Origin: JASJGK01 sp033791585
GTDB taxonomy: Bacteria > SAR324 > XYD2-FULL-50-16
DNA length: 19,489 nucleotides
Reading direction: 5' to 3'
Assembly (NCBI GenBank): GCA_033791585.1
Contig: JASJGK010000009.1
Location: 1 to 19,489 of the forward strand
Made by a program: the position numbers and the translations under genes. Every line of letters starts with the position of its first letter. Position 1 is the first letter of the stretch. Of this stretch, positions 15,623-19,489 are shown one piece after another. Under the pieces are notes generated by a model. The model was given only the letters and a program-made list of their open reading frames with translations. It was not told the DNA's origin and did no database searches.

Positions 15623-16188
15623 GTCATGTGGGTCTGTTTAAGAGTCATGTAAAAGTCGATGAGGGATTTTCCAAATTTTTTACTTTTGAAGTGGTCCCAG
15701 TATGATTCTGAAAAGTTTAGCTCTTCGGATTTGCCTCGTTCCACCACCACTACAACATCAGTTGGGTTTTGCTCTGCAATCAAGTCCAGTGCCTGTTCTG
15801 CGAGGCCAAGGCCATAGGGAGGGTCTAAAAGAAACAGAGTGGACTCAGGGCTTAAAGATGCCTTTTTTAGCCATGTTAGCCCATCTTGGTGCAATAGCCT
15901 AGCCTGATTTTCTACTTCTAAAGCTTTCACATTTTTTTGCAAGTTGTTGAAATGATTTTGATTTTTTTCTACAAAGGTACAGTCTTTTACCCCCCAAGAA
16001 ATAGCCTCAAAACCCAAAGCGCCTGAGCCTGCAAAGAGGTCTACCACTCTAAAGTCTGCTAAATCAAATCTGGAGTTAAGGCTGTTAAAAATCATAGCGC
16101 GAGTTTTTTCTAAGCTGGGGCGGACTTCAAGGCCTTCTGGGCAAATGATTTTTCTATTTTTCAGGCTACCAGCTGTGATGCGGGGCAT
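15619..16188 (-). CDS. rsmD: 16S rRNA (guanine-966 N2)-methyltransferase RsmD
   Basis: RsmD methylates G966 of 16S rRNA in the small ribosomal subunit. Family motifs are present: MPRITAGSLKNRKI at the start, RPSLEKTRAMIFNSL, the SAM-binding DLFAGSGALGFEAISWG, and the catalytic DPPYGLGL. At 189 residues it matches the usual length. The start is fixed by the ATG three bases after the hldE stop, with only a weak ribosome site, so translation is likely coupled. Pairing of rsmD with small nucleotidyltransferase genes such as coaD is common; here the neighbour is hldE, whose second half belongs to the same superfamily as CoaD, though this may be coincidence. Confidence 0.93.
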   Translation of the reverse strand: MPRITAGSLKNRKIICPEGLEVRPSLEKTRAMIFNSLNSRFDLADFRVVDLFAGSGALGFEAISWGVKDCTFVEKNQNHFNNLQKNVKALEVENQARLLHQDGLTWLKKASLSPESTLFLLDPPYGLGLAEQALDLIAEQNPTDVVVVVERGKSEELNFSESYWDHFKSKKFGKSLIDFYMTLKQTHMT

Positions 16189-16191
16189 AAC

Positions 16192-17613
16192 TTAATCTTT
16201 TGAAAATTTGAAGTGGGAAAGGTACTTCACCTCAGCCCCAACAGCAGCAATGGCTTCTGATTCAGAAATTTTTTGGTTTTGAAAGGAATCCCCCTTGACT
16301 ATAATTTGGGGCCTTAAGTCTGTAATCAACTGGCTGGCATCGGCAGCATCAAAAATAACCACGCGCCAAACATTTTCTAAACTTGCCAAGAGGCGGGCAC
16401 GGTCTGTTTGGTTTAAAAGGGGTTTTTCGCCCTTTGCCCGTTCAATCGATTCATCACTGTTGATCGCCACTACCAAACGGCCTGGTATCTTGCCAATTTC
16501 TAAAATAAAACGCAGGTGGCCTGCGGAGAGGTTATCAAAGTAACCGTTTGTAAAAATCAAATCGGTTTTGATTTCTTTCCTCTCTTCTTTTATGACTTCA
16601 AAACTAGGGATTTTTTCATGGAGGTTGTCGTGAGTTAAAAAGTTTTGGATCTCTCTCCACTCAATTGGCACAACGCCCATATGGCTGATTTCAATGGCAC
16701 TAGCGACGTTTGCCATGTGCAGGGTGTCAATCGGGTCAATTCCGGCACTTAAAAGGGCTGCAATGATGCTGATTACCATATCCCCTGCACCAGTTACATC
16801 AAACACCTCCAAAGTTTGGGTACTGATGATCTGATAATTCTCTGGGTTACGGTAATAAAGAATCCCCTCTTTATCCAAACTGATGGATAAAAACTCGGCT
16901 TCAGTTTCGCTTTTTACAATGTGAGCCGCCTCTAAAAGGCTTGCATGATCTGAAATTTTAATACCTGTGGCAATTTCAGTTTCCATGCGGTTCGGCTTCA
17001 AGGTGGTGACACCCTTATATTGACTCAAGGGAACGCCCTTACCAGGGTCACAGATAACAGGGATTTTCAAGGCCTTTGCTTGTCTTATGATCTCTGCTGT
17101 AACAGTAGGGCTCAAAACACCCTTGGCATAGTCAGAAAGCACTACCGAGCTAGTGCCCCTTAAGGCCTCTGCAATTTTTGGAATTAGCAGGGGCTCAATG
17201 TCGCTAGTCAAGGCGTGATTGCCTTCATAGTCCACCCGCAAAAGTTGCTGCTGGTTAGTCAAAACCCGGTCCTTAACAATAGTACTAAAATCCAATTCTA
17301 AAAGATGTTTGTAACCGATTTTTTCTTTTTCTAGTAACGATTTTAAGGCCTTGCCTGATTCATCCAATCCAGTCCAACCCAAAACCTCTACTTCACAATT
17401 GAGTTTGGCTAAATTTGTTGCTACTGAGGCCGAACCACCAAGGCGAAACTCCTGCTTGGATACTTTAACCACGGGGATAGGCGCCTCTGGTGAGATTCGT
17501 TCCACCTCCCCCCAAGTATATTTATCCAAGATCAAATCACCTACCACAAGAATTTTTGTAGGCGTGAAAGATTGGATGAGGTTTAAAAGGCGCTGGCGTT
17601 GGTCGTGATTCAT
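16192..17613 (-). CDS. hldE: Bifunctional heptose-7-phosphate kinase / heptose-1-phosphate adenylyltransferase (HldE), second domain divergent
   Basis: HldE makes ADP-heptose for the LPS inner core. Domain 1 (about 1-325) is a PfkB-type kinase with GDLILDKYTWGEVERISPEA, FRLGGSASVATNLAKL and the catalytic GAGD ending at D278. Domain 2 (about 345-473) is the cytidylyltransferase-like half (LIFTNGYFDNL, VVAINSDES). Here the HxGH signature reads SAGH (S363, H366), GCFD reads GYFD, KGGD reads KGDS, and the usual terminal STT segment is missing because the protein ends at FSKD. The kinase half should work; the adenylyltransferase half may be impaired or specialised. It is the first gene of the hldE-rsmD-unknown operon. 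Confidence 0.88.
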   Translation of the reverse strand: MNHDQRQRLLNLIQSFTPTKILVVGDLILDKYTWGEVERISPEAPIPVVKVSKQEFRLGGSASVATNLAKLNCEVEVLGWTGLDESGKALKSLLEKEKIGYKHLLELDFSTIVKDRVLTNQQQLLRVDYEGNHALTSDIEPLLIPKIAEALRGTSSVVLSDYAKGVLSPTVTAEIIRQAKALKIPVICDPGKGVPLSQYKGVTTLKPNRMETEIATGIKISDHASLLEAAHIVKSETEAEFLSISLDKEGILYYRNPENYQIISTQTLEVFDVTGAGDMVISIIAALLSAGIDPIDTLHMANVASAIEISHMGVVPIEWREIQNFLTHDNLHEKIPSFEVIKEERKEIKTDLIFTNGYFDNLSAGHLRFILEIGKIPGRLVVAINSDESIERAKGEKPLLNQTDRARLLASLENVWRVVIFDAADASQLITDLRPQIIVKGDSFQNQKISESEAIAAVGAEVKYLSHFKFSKD

Positions 17614-17681
17614 AATGATTTTATAGGGTAATTTATATCCAAATCATAAGGGGCTGACGAGGCAAAGTCAAACATCAGTGC

Positions 17682-17710
17682 TTGATGAAAGCGGGAATAA
17701 TAGCTATTCT
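17682..17710 (+). promoter_or_regulatory. Possible promoter for the lipid-kinase-like gene
   Basis: TTGATG (17682-17687) and TATTCT (17705-17710) have the ideal 17-base spacing and match consensus at four of six bases each. They predict a start of transcription just ahead of the AAAAGG ribosome site, which favours the ATG at 17735 over an in-frame GTG at 17678. Confidence 0.35.
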
Positions 17711-17734
17711 AAAGAAGAATTTAAAAGGTTGAAT

Positions 17735-18763
17735 ATGAGCTGTCTTTTTATAGTTGATTGTTTAGAGAAAAAAGAAACGGCCAGTTTCTGGAGAAAATCC
17801 TCCGAGCGGATCATGAAGGATTTTGCCGATGCTGAAATTGTAATGGTTGACGCTACAAAATTGCGCAAAGAGAAACTAGATAAGTCCTGTAAATTATTGG
17901 TTTTAGTGGGAGATGATAGCTCTTTCAGCTTACTCTTGAATGGGATCTTTGATGATTTGCAAAAAAATTCTGCCCAAACTTTGTTGGGATTTATTCCTAC
18001 TAAGGAGTCTGCCTTTGCTGAAGGTTTAGGCCTGCCAGAAGGCCTGGATGATTTATTGACCCTTTTAAAATCCCGAAATCACCAACCCTTAGACGTGGCC
18101 CGCTGCCACTGCCAAGGCTTACAAAACCAGCTCCAAAGCCGAATTGTCTTGAATGACGCCCAGATAAGGCTGCCCGATTCTAAACTCCCCTTTGTTTTAA
18201 AGGGTGTGTTGCAGTGGTTAAAAAATGCTTCTGGCCTGATGTCGCCAAAAAGCCCCAATCAAATTAGCCTGTGTACCAGTGGGGAACAGATTTACAAAGG
18301 GGGGTATCTCTTTAGTTTTATCGCACTTGGCTCTAGACTTACAGATGGGCCGGTAGTTATGGAAAAAAGGCGTTATTGCCAAGGTAAATTCCGTTATTTT
18401 CAGCTCAACAATAGTAGCTTTTTTGATCTTCCCAGCAATTTAGCAAAGCTAGCCAGTGGGGAAGAGGTGACCGATCATTCTGACATCCTCTGCAAACACT
18501 TTGATAATTTAGAGCTTAAAGCTTTAGGTGAGGATAATTTGATTGTCATCGATGGGGTAAATGTAGGCCGCTTGCCCGCAACCTTTACAATGTTGCCCAA
18601 AGCTTTGCGTGTCGTGGCTCCCCAATTGAGCCAGCCTTTTAAAGCTAGCCCACTGAAAGCCAGTAGGAAGGATATGGAAGTCTTAAAGCCCTTAGGTAAA
18701 AGCCTCAATCCAAATGCTAAAAATAGCCACAAAGCTAAGACACAAGAGGAAAGTAAAACTTAA
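17735..18763 (+). CDS. Divergent diacylglycerol-kinase (YegS-like) family protein lacking the NTP-binding motif
   Basis: Fold-level resemblance to DAGK/YegS lipid kinases is visible along the whole 342 residues. LLVLVGDDSSFSLLLNGI aligns with the family VVGGDGTLNEVVNGL, LGFIPTKESAFAEGLGLP with LGIIPLGTGNDFARALGIP, PLDVARCHCQG with the IDLG strand, and IDGVNVGRLPATFTMLPKAL with the closing VDGE...P..V.PGAL. However, GGDGT is GDDSS (residues 59-63) and the GTGND phosphate-binding turn is gone, so kinase activity is doubtful. A lysine- and serine-rich tail of about 40 residues follows. The ATG at 17735 is chosen because AAAAGG lies six bases before it; an in-frame GTG at 17678 lacks a good ribosome site. 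It diverges from hldE and its 3' end overlaps the converging barrel gene by four bases. Confidence 0.62.
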   Translation: MSCLFIVDCLEKKETASFWRKSSERIMKDFADAEIVMVDATKLRKEKLDKSCKLLVLVGDDSSFSLLLNGIFDDLQKNSAQTLLGFIPTKESAFAEGLGLPEGLDDLLTLLKSRNHQPLDVARCHCQGLQNQLQSRIVLNDAQIRLPDSKLPFVLKGVLQWLKNASGLMSPKSPNQISLCTSGEQIYKGGYLFSFIALGSRLTDGPVVMEKRRYCQGKFRYFQLNNSSFFDLPSNLAKLASGEEVTDHSDILCKHFDNLELKALGEDNLIVIDGVNVGRLPATFTMLPKALRVVAPQLSQPFKASPLKASRKDMEVLKPLGKSLNPNAKNSHKAKTQEESKT

Positions 18764-19332
18764 AATCCAGCCACTAAAGAAACCTGCAAACCTGAGCTGA
18801 TTACTGTGAAGTCGCTATTTTCGCCCGTGATGGTCATGGTAGAGAAGTAATAATTGGGTATGATGGTAAAATTCCTGCCCAAGCCTAAACGCACTCCCAC
18901 ATTGGCAATTGGACCATAACCAACCCCACTGGTTTCCCCAATATCAGAGCCTACATAGTTAAAATCGTAAGAGTAAGACTGTACTTTTAAACCAAGCCCA
19001 ATGAAAGGTGTGATGCTCGGTTTTTCTATAACTTGACTACGAACCTCAACCCCGCCAACGACTTCTGCATGGTTTTCTGAAACCTCAGTAGCCATTGTTT
19101 CATCTGTCGACGTCCAAACCCCTGTAGATTGACCGCTGCCGGCAGAACCAAAATAAGCAAAATTGGGATGGCTATAATACTTAGCCCCAACGCTAAAATC
19201 AGAACCTGTGAGGCTTACGTCATCAGCATCTTGGCTGTAGCTACCAAAACTGAGGTGAACCACGGTTTTTGGCTGAAAGGCAAAAAGCCCGGAAGGGAAT
19301 AAAATTAGGAATATAAAAAGGAATTTTTTCAT
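18760..19332 (-). CDS. Outer-membrane beta-barrel-like protein
   Basis: The start MKKFLFIFLILFPSGLFA is a clear signal peptide with cleavage near LFA-F. The mature region of about 170 residues shows alternating hydrophobic strands with aromatic belts (VHLSFGSYSQD, FSVGAKYYSHP, PFIGLGLKVQSYSYDF, NVGVRLGLG, IPNYYFSTMTI). It ends in VSLVAGF, the C-terminal phenylalanine expected for Bam-dependent barrels. It resembles the small eight-strand OmpA/OmpW-like barrel group, but the function cannot be told. The frame stays open upstream to beyond 19470; I take the internal ATG at 19332 because the signal peptide begins there. No strong ribosome site is visible. It converges on the DAGK-like gene. Confidence 0.72.
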   Translation of the reverse strand: MKKFLFIFLILFPSGLFAFQPKTVVHLSFGSYSQDADDVSLTGSDFSVGAKYYSHPNFAYFGSAGSGQSTGVWTSTDETMATEVSENHAEVVGGVEVRSQVIEKPSITPFIGLGLKVQSYSYDFNYVGSDIGETSGVGYGPIANVGVRLGLGRNFTIIPNYYFSTMTITGENSDFTVISSGLQVSLVAGF

Positions 19333-19399
19333 TTTTACCAGAGTAATAAAATGAACAGGAACTTTGTTGAAAGTTAAGACCACCTGAAATGGACTAGGA

Positions 19400-19420
19400 T
19401 TGTCAAAGGGTTTTTGACAA
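19400..19420. repeat. Inverted repeat upstream of the barrel gene
   Basis: TTGTCAAA (19400-19407) and TTTGACAA (19413-19420) are perfect 8-base arms around GGGTT. The site lies about 70-90 bases upstream of the barrel gene's start, where an operator would sit. It can also fold as a hairpin, but no T run follows on either strand. Confidence 0.4.
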
Positions 19421-19489
19421 AGGCGGGTTGGATGAGCTCGCCTGGATGGTTTAGATAAACACCAGGGCAAGGGGGTATCCCACGCAGCA

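Noticed and set aside
17678..17734. GTG start giving 19 more residues to the lipid-kinase-like protein
   Set aside because: It has no well-placed ribosome site and would overlap the likely promoter. ATG 17735 has AAAAGG six bases upstream and suits where the family's first strand begins.
19333..19470. N-terminal extension of the barrel gene from an ATG at 19470
   Set aside because: The added 46 residues are proline- and arginine-rich and precede an obvious signal peptide that starts at the internal methionine, so the frame is open by chance.
1..19489. CRISPR arrays, tRNA or rRNA genes, insertion sequences, prophage or toxin-antitoxin modules
   Set aside because: None of the required repeats, cloverleaf sequences, transposase or phage proteins were seen on either strand.

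Overview
The window is an AT-leaning, densely coding stretch of a Gram-negative (diderm, LPS-bearing) bacterial chromosome. LPS traits (LptD, a fused HldE), lipoprotein processing (LspA), secreted beta-barrel-like proteins and several lipoproteins point to an outer-membrane organism. The style (short overlaps, divergent versions of common proteins, a LytTR regulator beside a hemerythrin) suggests a deltaproteobacterial-grade lineage such as Bdellovibrionota or a relative. That placement is inference, since no rRNA or tRNA is present. I see no mobile element, CRISPR array, integrase or RNA gene.

Layout. (1) 1-1855, minus strand: the start of pyrG (CTP synthase) cut by the window edge, a hemerythrin-domain protein with a cysteine-rich tail, and a REC-LytTR response regulator, the last two probably co-transcribed. 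(2) 1856-2184: a 329-base divergent regulatory gap. (3) 2185-12312, plus strand: htpG, lptD, a small secreted barrel-like protein, a two-domain lipoprotein, a TPR lipoprotein, lspA, a UbiD-family decarboxylase and a small PhnA/YjdM-type protein. Most junctions overlap or are under 45 bases, so this reads as one long envelope-assembly operon. A hairpin flanked by A and T runs closes it. (4) 12341-13066, minus: an RsmI-like rRNA methyltransferase. (5) 13153-14745, plus: a secreted fusion of two CsgG/LpoB-like domains and an FGE-sulfatase-type domain. (6) 14873-17613, minus: hldE, rsmD and a secreted protein of unknown function, packed as an operon. (7) 17735-18763, plus: a divergent diacylglycerol-kinase-like protein. 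(8) 18760-19332, minus: an outer-membrane barrel-like protein converging on it.

How they fit together: LptD inserts LPS and HldE makes the heptose precursor of the LPS core. LspA matures lipoproteins, including the two encoded just upstream of it. Much of the window is therefore outer-membrane construction. The items most worth a second look are proteins that keep a familiar fold but have lost signature residues: the lipid-kinase-like protein (GGDGT replaced by GDDSS), the nucleotidyltransferase half of HldE (HxGH replaced by SAGH, and no STT tail) and the RsmI-like protein. To these add the CsgG-CsgG-FGE fusion and the hemerythrin/LytTR pair. I did not find an unmistakably new multi-gene system.
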